From contig CALQPL010000011.1 in NCBI GenBank assembly GCA_943332445.1, positions 1 through 11,373 on the forward strand: 11,373 nucleotides of DNA. Reading direction: 5' to 3'. This DNA is from Bifidobacterium breve (GTDB lineage: Bacteria > Actinomycetota > Actinomycetes > UBA12327). The position numbers and the translations under genes are program-made. Of the stretch, positions 1 to 6,091 are shown piece by piece (position 1 is the first letter of the stretch; every line of letters begins with the position of its first letter). The notes under the pieces are model-generated. The model saw only the letters and a program-made list of their open reading frames with translations. It did no database searches and was not told the origin of the DNA.

Positions 1-534
1 AGAAAACACCTGACCTGGGTTTCGCATGAAGTAAGCCAAGAGGTCAAACTCCAGCGTGGTGAGCTCGACATGCTTGCCGGCCACAAGGACTTGATGGGTG
101 GACGGGTCGAGTTGGATCGCACCGACCTGCAAGATTTCGTCCGGGGTTGCCACCCCACCTCGTCGCAAAACTCCGCGGACTCGAGCCACCAACTCACGGG
201 GGCTGAAGGGCTTCGTGATGTAGTCGTCGCCACCTAGCTCAAGGCCGAGAATTCGATCACCTTCGTCATCTTGGGCCGTCACACACACTATGGGGGTCCA
301 ATCCCCCTCGGCCCGCAATTGCCGACAAATGTCTGTACCGCTCATGCCCGGCAGGCCAATATCCAAAATCACTGCCACGGGGCGAGCTTGTCGAATGCGA
401 TCCAGCGCTTGTGCGCCATCATTTTCTATTTGAACCCCAAAGCCATCGCGGGTTAGGTACAGCTTGATCAGATCACTGATCGCTCCCTCGTCTTCAACGA
501 CGAGGACTAGGCCTTGAGAACTCGAACTAACCAT
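1..534 (-). CDS. OmpR/PhoB-family response regulator, C-terminus cut by the window edge
   Basis: Only the first 178 codons are visible. The N-terminal receiver domain (about residues 8-122) has the acidic pair E14-D15, the phosphoacceptor D58 in ILDIGLPG, T86 and K108 in the KPF motif. These are the standard residues for phosphorylation by a histidine kinase and the resulting conformational switch. After a short linker comes the start of a winged-helix DNA-binding domain (about 140 onward), ending at the typical LTTLEFDLLAYF stretch just before the recognition helix, which is lost. The start is the only ATG: an in-frame stop lies five codons upstream with no other usable start between. It begins 19 bases after the stop of the preceding small membrane-protein gene on the same strand, so co-transcription is plausible. 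No partner kinase is visible; it could lie beyond the left edge. The signal it answers to and its target genes cannot be told from this sequence. Confidence 0.93.
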   Translation of the reverse strand, partial: MVSSSSQGLVLVVEDEGAISDLIKLYLTRDGFGVQIENDGAQALDRIRQARPVAVILDIGLPGMSGTDICRQLRAEGDWTPIVCVTAQDDEGDRILGLELGGDDYITKPFSPRELVARVRGVLRRGGVATPDEILQVGAIQLDPSTHQVLVAGKHVELTTLEFDLLAYFMRNPGQVFS

Positions 535-553
535 CAGACGTGATGGTCACTGA

Positions 554-775
554 TCAAGACGTCTTGGTTGATGACTTCGGCTCGGCGCCCATGCCCATCA
601 TCTGCATGACCTTGCCCACCACAAGTCCGACAACGCAGATCACAACGCCGACAATCACGACTGGAATATTCGCGAAGACGACACCCACTCCACCAACCGT
701 GAAGCCCATGGTGACGATGCCTACGAGAGTCCAGGCCGCCGGAGTGTGTCCGTGGTCTTCGTGTTCGGCTGACAT
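554..775 (-). CDS. small two-helix membrane protein, HGxTPAAWT type (DUF6704-like)
   Basis: This 73-residue protein has a short charged, His-rich N-terminus and the motif HGHTPAAWT (8-16). Two hydrophobic segments follow (about 16-34 and 37-57), then GKVMQMMGMGA and a polar tail. The HGxTPAAWT start and the GKVxQxMGxG end are, as I recall, the signature of an actinobacterial small-membrane-protein family (DUF6704) commonly found near tryptophan genes; its function is unknown. The family name is from memory; the motif and topology are seen directly. Unlike most starts here, it has a good Shine-Dalgarno sequence, AGAGGA, eight bases before ATG. It lies 92 bases downstream of the trpE-linked membrane protein on the same strand, and the response-regulator gene follows 19 bases later. 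An overlapping opposite-strand frame of similar length (540-806) is not protein-like. Confidence 0.87.
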   Translation of the reverse strand: MSAEHEDHGHTPAAWTLVGIVTMGFTVGGVGVVFANIPVVIVGVVICVVGLVVGKVMQMMGMGAEPKSSTKTS

Positions 776-779
776 AATT

Positions 780-790
780 GAGATCCTCTC
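780..790 (-). promoter_or_regulatory. Shine-Dalgarno inside a tiny inverted repeat
   Basis: On the minus strand the sequence is GAGAGGATCTC. It contains the ribosome binding site AGAGGA, eight bases upstream of the ATG at 775, and the four-base arms GAGA and TCTC flank the central GGA. The SD is clear. The hairpin is short and may not be stable, so a role in controlling translation is only a possibility. Confidence 0.55.
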
Positions 791-809
791 GAGACGTACG
801 CAATAAGCA

Positions 810-822
810 ACAATCTCATTGT
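810..822. repeat. short inverted repeat ACAAT-CTC-ATTGT
   Basis: There are two perfect five-base arms around a three-base centre, in the gap upstream of the small membrane-protein gene and about 35 bases from its start codon. It could be a half-conserved operator or chance. Only one copy was noticed, so no function is claimed. Confidence 0.3.
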
Positions 823-867
823 GTCAGGTTCCATGAAATGCGCGTAGCCGCGACACCTAATTCACGC

Positions 868-1458
868 TCAGAACCCAGGAAACGTGGGATCTGTCCCGCG
901 ATCAATGGCATCCCACAAACCCGCGGCATCCAATTTCTTATTCGCTGGGGTGGACTCATCCGATCGCTCATACCGACGACCTCCCCTTTGCCATGTTCGT
1001 GCACGCACCACAATCCACAGTCCGCATAAAGCAACGACCGCACACAGCACGAAGACCAGTCGAGGCCAGATACTGACCGTGACTTCGGCAACCTCAATCT
1101 GAGTTAGGCCCACTAAGTCTGAGAGCGGACCCGACAACGCTGCACCTGGCGCCGACAAGAAGTTGGCGATCGACAAGGTGGCTGAGAGAGCGAACCCCAC
1201 CAGAACCAGACCGATCGCCGTGCGCCACCACCTCCCGGCCAAGAGACAGGCAACGGCAGAGGCAAGCGCGAGCAACCCGGTCGCTGGAGCGATAGGCACA
1301 ATGGCGCGACTGCTGAATCCTGAATTCACCCGAGGCAGCGCGGCATCTAAAACTGAAGCGCTCGCCCATTGTGGCGACGAGAGAATCAAAATAAGAGCCC
1401 CTGAAAGCGCCAGTAGTCCGAGTACGAAATACGGTTCGCGCTTGCTTTGATCACTCAT
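868..1458 (-). CDS. Trp biosynthesis-associated membrane protein (TIGR02234 / Trp_oprn_chp type)
   Basis: This is a 196-residue integral membrane protein of the family that accompanies trpE in actinobacteria; its biochemical role is not established. Four hydrophobic segments are visible (about 10-27, 53-75, 80-100 and 131-152). A basic, cytosolic-looking tail contains the family hallmark LWDAIDRGTDPT (181-192). I chose the ATG at 1458 because it overlaps the trpE stop as TGATG, a classic translational-coupling junction, and the protein then starts MSDQSKREP just before the first helix. A longer reading to 1515 would add 19 non-conserved residues that lie wholly within trpE. It is the third gene of the hisI-trpE unit. 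A role in tryptophan or chorismate metabolism is inferred from neighbourhood only. Confidence 0.92.
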   Translation of the reverse strand: MSDQSKREPYFVLGLLALSGALILILSSPQWASASVLDAALPRVNSGFSSRAIVPIAPATGLLALASAVACLLAGRWWRTAIGLVLVGFALSATLSIANFLSAPGAALSGPLSDLVGLTQIEVAEVTVSIWPRLVFVLCAVVALCGLWIVVRARTWQRGGRRYERSDESTPANKKLDAAGLWDAIDRGTDPTFPGF

Positions 1459-2966
1459 CAGCTGGTCGATGCTCGTGCAACAGCGCGCAGTGCTGCCGCG
1501 GCTTTGTGTCGACATTCGGCATGCTCGGTGGCTGGATCAGAATCGGCCACGACGCCAGCACCGGCCTGAATATGGGCGATGCCATCTCGGATAACAGCAG
1601 TACGAATAGCAATAGCGGTGTCGACATTGCCCGCGAAGTCCAGGTACCCCACCACTCCGCCATACACACCGCGTCGAGTCGGCTCCAGGTGCTCAATGAT
1701 CTCCATGGCCCGTGGTTTGGGCGCGCCAGACAAGGTGCCGGCCGGGAAACAGGCGCGCAACACCTGCATGCCCGACTGCTTCGCAGATACAGCGCCAACC
1801 ACGGTGGAAACAATGTGCATGATGTGGGAGAAGCGTTCAATCGCCATGAACTCGACGACATGAACGGAGCCTGATTCACACACTCGCCCCAGGTCATTGC
1901 GCCCTAGGTCAACGAGCATCAAATGCTCTGCCCGCTCCTTTTCATCAGCCAAAAGTTCAGCGGCCAGCGCCGCATCCTCAGTTTCATTCGCACCGCGCGG
2001 GCGGCTACCCGCAATGGGATGCATCGTGGCTTGGCCGTCAGCAACGGTCACCAGTGCCTCCGGACTTGACCCCACGACATCAAAACCTGACTTGCCGTCG
2101 ATAGATCCAAAGCGCATCAGGTACATGTACGGGCTGGGGTTACTGCGGCGCAGTTCCTCATACACGGCCAATGCCGAACCCGTACAGGGCAGGGAAAATC
2201 GCTGACTGACCACAATTTGGAAAGCTTCACCGGCAGCGATCTCGGATTTGGCCTGCACGACCGCATCCTGATAGGCCTGCTCGGTGGTGTTCGATTTCAC
2301 GTGGGAAAGGTCGGGCTCACCTGCGACGAGGCTGTGGGTCTGTGGAGTGGAGGTCAGCGATTCGACAGTGGCCTGCATCGCATCAAGTCGCGCGATCGAA
2401 TCCGCCCAAGCCTGCTCCACGTGTTCATCGGTGCCATCGCGATTAACCGCGTTAGCAATCAAGACGATGGAACCGGTTTCGTGATCCAAGACTGCTAAGT
2501 CGGTCGCCACCAACATGGCGAGTTCGGGCAAATGCAAATCATCCACGGCAATCTCAGGAATGCGTTCAAGCCTGCGGACCGCGTCGTAACCGATCATCCC
2601 CACCATGCCGCCCGTTAATGGCGGTAAGTCCGCAAAGGGCGTGGTGTGCAAGAACTCAACCGTTTCCTCAAGTACTACCAGCGGGTCGCCATCTAGTGGC
2701 ACACCCACCGGTGGCTCACCCACCCAGTGCGCGTGACCATCCACCTCGGTCAGCATGGCCATGCTTGCCACTCCGATAAACGAATAGCGCGACCACACCC
2801 CTTGTTCGGCTGATTCGAGAAGGAAGGTTCCCGGTCGCTCACCGGTCAAGCCGCGGTACAACTCAATGGGCGACAGATTGCGTGAATCAACCGTGCGCAC
2901 CATGGGAATGACCCGACGACTGCTGGCTAAATCCTGAAACTGTTCAAGGGTGAACGTTTGAGTCAC
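1458..2966 (-). CDS. trpE: anthranilate synthase component I
   Basis: This enzyme converts chorismate, with ammonia supplied by the glutaminase TrpG, to anthranilate, the first committed step to tryptophan. The 502-residue length is normal. The N-terminal region has the LLES motif (49-52) and, further on, NPSPYMYLMRF (276-286); in the family both regions form the tryptophan feedback site, so end-product inhibition is likely. The C-terminal chorismate-binding domain (about 230-495) shows GSSPE (299-303), PIAGSRPRG (317-325), DEKERAEHLMLVDLGRNDLG (341-360), FPAGTLSGAPK (407-417) and the late GGVVGYLDFAGNVDTAIAIR block. PabB and salicylate synthase paralogues are less likely given the LLES motif and the following TIGR02234 gene. 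The ATG overlaps the hisI stop as ATGA, so translation is probably coupled to hisI. trpG, trpC, trpB and trpA are not in the window. Confidence 0.97.
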   Translation of the reverse strand: MTQTFTLEQFQDLASSRRVIPMVRTVDSRNLSPIELYRGLTGERPGTFLLESAEQGVWSRYSFIGVASMAMLTEVDGHAHWVGEPPVGVPLDGDPLVVLEETVEFLHTTPFADLPPLTGGMVGMIGYDAVRRLERIPEIAVDDLHLPELAMLVATDLAVLDHETGSIVLIANAVNRDGTDEHVEQAWADSIARLDAMQATVESLTSTPQTHSLVAGEPDLSHVKSNTTEQAYQDAVVQAKSEIAAGEAFQIVVSQRFSLPCTGSALAVYEELRRSNPSPYMYLMRFGSIDGKSGFDVVGSSPEALVTVADGQATMHPIAGSRPRGANETEDAALAAELLADEKERAEHLMLVDLGRNDLGRVCESGSVHVVEFMAIERFSHIMHIVSTVVGAVSAKQSGMQVLRACFPAGTLSGAPKPRAMEIIEHLEPTRRGVYGGVVGYLDFAGNVDTAIAIRTAVIRDGIAHIQAGAGVVADSDPATEHAECRHKAAAALRAVARASTS

Positions 2967-3328
2967 GAGTTCGATCCCACCGGCATTACATGCGCGTCAA
3001 AACAACTGTGATTGCCGGTGTGACATGCCGGACCGGTCTGGTCCACTGACAGCAACAGTGCATCTCCATCGCAATCAAGGCTGACAGAAAGTACTTTTTG
3101 CGTGTGACCCGATGTTTCGCCCTTGGTCCACAACTGCCCCCGACTGCGCGACCAGTACGTCGCCTCACCGGTGGCCAGGGTGAGAGCCAAAGCTTCGTCA
3201 TTCATCCAGGCAAGCATCAAGACCTCGCCTGTGTCGTGTTGCTGCGCGATGGCGGCAAAGAGTCCCGCCTCATCACGCTTGAGGCGCTGCGCTACATCTG
3301 GGTCAAGCGCGGGGCTGGTGGACGACAT
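2963..3328 (-). CDS. hisI: phosphoribosyl-AMP cyclohydrolase
   Basis: HisI hydrolyses the adenine ring of phosphoribosyl-AMP to give ProFAR, the third step of histidine synthesis, in the cytoplasm. This is the stand-alone form (121 residues) without the HisE pyrophosphohydrolase domain. It carries the metal-site motif DCDGD (85-89) and the cysteines C86, C102 and C109, whose spacing of 16 and 7 matches the zinc-binding cysteines of characterised HisI. WMN (41-43), TYWSRSR (57-63) and GPACHTGNHSCF (99-110) are also family blocks. It is the first gene of a minus-strand unit with trpE, whose ATG overlaps its stop by four bases, tying a histidine enzyme to a tryptophan enzyme. The ATG at 3328 faces a divergent plus-strand gene 110 bases away. 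No SD is evident upstream. Confidence 0.96.
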   Translation of the reverse strand: MSSTSPALDPDVAQRLKRDEAGLFAAIAQQHDTGEVLMLAWMNDEALALTLATGEATYWSRSRGQLWTKGETSGHTQKVLSVSLDCDGDALLLSVDQTGPACHTGNHSCFDAHVMPVGSNS

Positions 3329-3438
3329 GGACCCATTGTGCCGGTTCGCTACGGGAAATGGCCTTAGGCGGGCGAGTTCGCGACGTCGTGCCCCTGTGTC
3401 AACGTGCCATTGTCGCTTTGCCCTCGTAGTGTGAATAC
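3329..3438. promoter_or_regulatory. divergent intergenic region between hisI and the TIGR03085-type gene
   Basis: These 110 bases must hold both promoters. Toward the right, TAGTGT lies six bases before the ATG at 3439. Toward the left, the hexamer six bases before the hisI ATG is CACAAT (minus strand), which fits the -10 consensus less well. No clear -35 boxes, SD sequences or operator-like palindromes were found. Confidence 0.55.
3427..3432 (+). promoter_or_regulatory. -10-like hexamer TAGTGT, six bases before the start codon
   Basis: TAGTGT fits TAnnnT and is followed by GAATAC and then ATG at 3439. That spacing would put the transcription start at or beside the ATG, giving a leaderless mRNA; no SD is visible. 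No convincing -35 box is seen. Confidence 0.55.
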
Positions 3439-4092
3439 ATGAGCGAAAACGGAACCACCAAGGCCAACCACTGGGCGCAATCAGAACGCGCGGTCTTAAG
3501 CGACTTATTGGATCAACTCGGCCCGGATGTGCCCACGCTGTGCGAGGGCTGGACAGCTCGTGATCTGGCTGGCCATTTGATCGTGCGGGAAGGTCGACCC
3601 GATGCTGCGATGGGAATTATGGTTCCCGCGCTCGCAGGTTACGAAAAGAAGGTCCGGCTTAAGGCTCAAAACAAAGACTGGGACGCAGTCATCAACAAGA
3701 TCCGCACCGGTCCACCTCGCTCGTCCATGATGCGGGCGACAAAAGTGGATGGGTTAGCAAACACCATTGAGTTCTTTGTTCACGTCGAAGACCTGCGCCG
3801 AGCGCAACCAGCCTGGCAGGAACGCGACTTAGCCCCAGAGTTTCAAGCCGAACTGTGGGACAAGATCAAGGGTTTTGCACCGCGATTGATGAAGTCTTCG
3901 CCGGTTGCGATCGTGTTAGCCACTCCCGATGGCAAGCGCTTCCAAGCCTGTCAAGGTTCGCAAACCGTCACCATCACTGGACAGCCAGCCGAGTTGACCT
4001 TGTTTGCCTATGGTCGCTCAGCAGTTCACGTTGAGTTCTCTGGACCAGATGATGCCATTACTGCAGTGCAATCGTGCTCGTTCGGCATCTAA
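3439..4092 (+). CDS. TIGR03085-type metal-binding protein (DinB / maleylpyruvate isomerase-like fold)
   Basis: The 217 residues resemble the actinobacterial TIGR03085 family, whose N-terminal helical bundle is related to mycothiol-dependent maleylpyruvate isomerase. The block LCEGWTARDLAGHLIVRE (34-51) contains H46, and NTIEFFVHVEDLRRA (108-122) contains E111 and H115. A His followed later by Glu-x3-His is the zinc-ligand arrangement known in maleylpyruvate isomerase, so a divalent metal site at H46/E111/H115 is a good inference. The substrate is unknown; thiol-dependent chemistry (mycothiol) is a family-based guess. It is a single gene on the plus strand between hisF and hisI, divergent from hisI and ending 13 bases from the hisF stop. 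Linkage to histidine genes recurs in actinobacteria as far as I recall, but a role in histidine synthesis is not shown. Confidence 0.88.
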   Translation: MSENGTTKANHWAQSERAVLSDLLDQLGPDVPTLCEGWTARDLAGHLIVREGRPDAAMGIMVPALAGYEKKVRLKAQNKDWDAVINKIRTGPPRSSMMRATKVDGLANTIEFFVHVEDLRRAQPAWQERDLAPEFQAELWDKIKGFAPRLMKSSPVAIVLATPDGKRFQACQGSQTVTITGQPAELTLFAYGRSAVHVEFSGPDDAITAVQSCSFGI

Positions 4093-4105
4093 GGCCAGGT
4101 TGCTA

Positions 4106-4876
4106 CTAACGAACGACACAGCCTGCTTCAGTTAATGATCGCTTAATGTCAGCGATTCCTAATTCACCAAAGTGCAATACGCTCGCTGCCAATACTGCGT
4201 CAGCGCCCGCCTCAACGGCAGGTGCAAAGTCCGCCAACGTGCCAGCTCCGCCGGAGGCAATGATCGGGATCGACACGTTGGCTCGCACCAATTCGATCAG
4301 GGCCAAGTCGTAGCCCGCCTTGGTTCCGTCAGCATCCATCGAATTCAACAAAATCTCGCCTGCACCTCTGCCGGCCGCTTCCACGGCCCACTGCAAGGCA
4401 TCGATGCCGGTGCCCCGTCGCCCCCCATGGGTAGTGACTTCAAATCCTGATTCGGTGGTTGTCCCGTCCTGGCAACGTCGAGCATCGATTGACAACACCA
4501 ACACCTGAACACCAAACCGATCAGCGATGGCGTTGAGCAACTGCGGATCAGAGATTGCTGCTGTGTTGACGCCCACCTTGTCGGCGCCCGAACGCAACAA
4601 AGCATCTACATCAGCAACGGAGCGAACACCCCCACCCACTGTTAACGGAATAAAAACCTGCTCAGCTGTGCGCGTGACGATGTCATAGGTCGTTGCCCGA
4701 TCGCCGCTGCTCGCAGTGATGTCTAGGAAGACCAATTCGTCGGCGCCTTCGCTGTTGTAGCGGGCGGCAAGTTCGACCGGATCCCCCGCATCGCGCAAGT
4801 CCTTGAAATTCACTCCCTTGACCACACGTCCGGCATCCACGTCAAGACACGGAATCACTCGGACGGCAACGGACAT
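4106..4876 (-). CDS. hisF: imidazole glycerol phosphate synthase, cyclase subunit
   Basis: HisF is the (beta/alpha)8-barrel half of the HisH-HisF complex. It uses ammonia channelled from the HisH glutaminase to turn PRFAR into imidazole glycerol phosphate and AICAR. The 256-residue length is typical. Catalytic aspartates are visible as D12 in IPCLDVDAGRVVKG and D131 in LSIDARR. Phosphate-binding barrel motifs are LTVGGGVRS (78-86) and, near the end, ASGGAGTLADF. The ATG at 4876 gives the standard N-terminus. Unlike in many actinobacteria, it is separated from priA by an opposite-strand gene and so must have its own promoter: TAGGCT lies six bases before the ATG. Its 3' end converges on the TIGR03085-type gene with 13 bases between the stops and no obvious terminator hairpin. 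Confidence 0.97.
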   Translation of the reverse strand: MSVAVRVIPCLDVDAGRVVKGVNFKDLRDAGDPVELAARYNSEGADELVFLDITASSGDRATTYDIVTRTAEQVFIPLTVGGGVRSVADVDALLRSGADKVGVNTAAISDPQLLNAIADRFGVQVLVLSIDARRCQDGTTTESGFEVTTHGGRRGTGIDALQWAVEAAGRGAGEILLNSMDADGTKAGYDLALIELVRANVSIPIIASGGAGTLADFAPAVEAGADAVLAASVLHFGELGIADIKRSLTEAGCVVR

Positions 4877-4882
4877 GCGCTA

Positions 4883-4888
4883 AGCCTA
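4883..4888 (-). promoter_or_regulatory. -10-like hexamer TAGGCT, six bases before the hisF ATG
   Basis: On the minus strand TAGGCT fits TAnnnT and is followed by TAGCGC and the ATG at 4876, consistent with leaderless transcription. The whole divergent gap is only 34 bases, so any -35 element would have to overlap the start codon of the opposite gene; none is recognisable. Confidence 0.55.
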
Positions 4889-4897
4889 AGGTTCTCT

Positions 4898-4903
4898 TAC
4901 AGT
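4898..4903 (+). promoter_or_regulatory. -10-like hexamer TACAGT, seven bases before the start codon at 4911
   Basis: TACAGT fits TAnnnT and is followed by AAGGATC and ATG. The AAGGA could instead act as an SD only two bases from the ATG, which is too close to be effective, so a leaderless start is favoured. It sits nine bases from the opposing hisF hexamer, so the two promoters would compete for polymerase. Confidence 0.5.
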
Positions 4904-4910
4904 AAGGATC

Positions 4911-5330
4911 ATGTCTGGTCTCACCGCCTCAATCGGCGACGCTCAATACATCAGCCTGATGACCTACCGCAAGGACGGCACGGGCGTGGCCACACCGGTC
5001 TGGGTTGCAGATCGCGGGAATTTCCTATTTGCCTGGACTCAAGCTGACTCCGGCAAAGCCAAGCGCATAGCCCGCGATCCCGTGGTTCAGATCGCGGTCT
5101 GCACTGCGTCAGGAAAGCTCAAAAGCGGCTACGTGCCTGCCACCGCACGCCTCCTTGACGGCGGCGGCGAGGAAATGGTCCGTGAATTGATGCTCAACAA
5201 ATACGGGTGGAAGTTGAAGTTTCTCATCTGGCAACAAAAAGTGCGAGGCAAGGACATCCAACACATCGGTGTGCAGATAACGCTCGGCGGAGATTTGACT
5301 CGACCGGAAGACTCGCCAGTCTTTGATTAA
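4911..5330 (+). CDS. PPOX-class, probable F420-dependent enzyme (split-barrel flavin-fold protein)
   Basis: The 139 residues match the small split-beta-barrel (pyridoxamine 5'-phosphate oxidase-like) proteins often labelled PPOX-class F420-dependent. The family pattern is clear: YISLMTYRKDGTGVATPVWV (13-32), FAWTQADSGKAKRI (40-53), RDPVVQIAVCTASGK (55-69) and the ARLL strand (79-82), ending in a helix with YGWKLKF. Members bind F420 or a flavin, and usually no specific substrate is known. Which cofactor this one uses cannot be decided from the sequence alone. It stands alone on the plus strand between priA and hisF. It diverges from hisF across 34 bases, and its stop codon overlaps the priA stop tail to tail (5327-5330). 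No functional link to histidine synthesis is evident. Confidence 0.87.
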   Translation: MSGLTASIGDAQYISLMTYRKDGTGVATPVWVADRGNFLFAWTQADSGKAKRIARDPVVQIAVCTASGKLKSGYVPATARLLDGGGEEMVRELMLNKYGWKLKFLIWQQKVRGKDIQHIGVQITLGGDLTRPEDSPVFD

Positions 5331-6055
5331 ACCTGCGCCATCGCCGCTAGTGCCTCTTGCAGCGTAAAGGCCTGGGCATACAAAGCCTTGCCCACGATGG
5401 AGCCTTCTACACCCAGCGGAACCAATGCAGCGATGGCCTGTAGGTCGGCCAAGCTCGATACTCCCCCGCTCGCAATCACCGGCTTGTTGGTTCGCTCACA
5501 GACTTGTCGAAGCAGATCAAGGTTTGGGCCTTGCAATGTTCCGTCCTTGGTCACATCAGTGACGACATAGCGCGAACATCCATCGGATTCCAAGCGATCC
5601 AAGACTTCCCACAAGTCGCCACCTTCTTGGGTCCACCCGCGAGCGGCCAAAGTCGTTCCGCGCACATCCAAACCCACGGCAATGCGGTCGCCAAATTCCG
5701 CGATGGCTTCACGGCACCACTGTGGATTTTCCAGAGCAGCCGTACCCAAGTTCACCCGAGCGCATCCGGTCGCTAAAGCCGCCCGCAAGGACTCGTCGTC
5801 ACGAATGCCACCGCTGAGCTCAACGTTGACGTCGAGTCGACCGGTGATGTCGGCCAAGAGTTCTCGATTTGAACCACGCCCAAAGGCAGCATCAAGGTCC
5901 ACCAGGTGAATCCACTCGGCGCCTGCTGACTGCCACTCCATGGCCGCATCGAGTGGATCGCCGTACGAGGTTTCGGATCCGGCTTCACCTTGGACCAAGC
6001 GCACAGCAGCGCCATCAGCCACGTCAACAGCAGGTAACAAAATCAGGTGGGACAT
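5327..6055 (-). CDS. priA: bifunctional ProFAR / phosphoribosylanthranilate isomerase (PriA)
   Basis: This is a 242-residue (beta/alpha)8 barrel that isomerises ProFAR to PRFAR (the HisA reaction). In actinobacteria the PriA form usually also isomerises phosphoribosylanthranilate (the TrpF reaction of tryptophan synthesis). The catalytic aspartates appear as D11 in LLPAVDV and D171 in VTDVTKDGT. R19 (VRLVQG), R139 and W141 (ARGWTQ) correspond to the substrate-switching R19, R143 and W145 of Mycobacterium tuberculosis PriA, with a constant shift of four for the later residues. The GSETSYGDPL block (26-35) is also PriA-like. I chose the ATG at 6055 because the family begins MSxLxLLPAVDV. A TTG at 6088 would add 11 unconserved residues. 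It lies 36 bases after hisH in the hisD-hisC-hisB-hisH-priA run and is the last gene of that run. Confidence 0.94.
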   Translation of the reverse strand: MSHLILLPAVDVADGAAVRLVQGEAGSETSYGDPLDAAMEWQSAGAEWIHLVDLDAAFGRGSNRELLADITGRLDVNVELSGGIRDDESLRAALATGCARVNLGTAALENPQWCREAIAEFGDRIAVGLDVRGTTLAARGWTQEGGDLWEVLDRLESDGCSRYVVTDVTKDGTLQGPNLDLLRQVCERTNKPVIASGGVSSLADLQAIAALVPLGVEGSIVGKALYAQAFTLQEALAAMAQV

Positions 6056-6091
6056 TGCGCTCAATTCATCAAGAGTGGGCGGTGACAAGGA

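Larger units (their letters stand above)
776..867 (-). promoter_or_regulatory. 92-bp leader before the small membrane protein, with SD and weak promoter candidate
   Basis: This is the only sizeable gap inside the trpE-side gene run. Read on the minus strand it holds CTGACA, 16 bases, then TATTGC, a weak -35/-10 candidate, so the small membrane protein could have its own promoter. It also holds an inverted repeat and a purine-rich ribosome binding site next to the start. No clear intrinsic terminator (GC-rich stem plus T run) is present, so read-through from trpE is also possible. Confidence 0.35.

Noticed and set aside
1506..1874. 122-codon plus-strand open frame opposite trpE, plus similar ones at 6152-6673 and 9256-9705
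   Set aside because: All are antisense to strongly conserved enzymes, and no family-like pattern, start context or promoter supports them.
3329..3438. tryptophan or histidine attenuator or T-box leader upstream of hisI
   Set aside because: There is no leader peptide with repeated His or Trp codons, no T-box-like element and no paired terminator stem in the 110 bases.
4093..4105. possible bidirectional terminator between the TIGR03085-type gene and hisF
   Set aside because: There are only 12-13 bases between the stops, and I saw no GC-rich stem with a T run across the junction.
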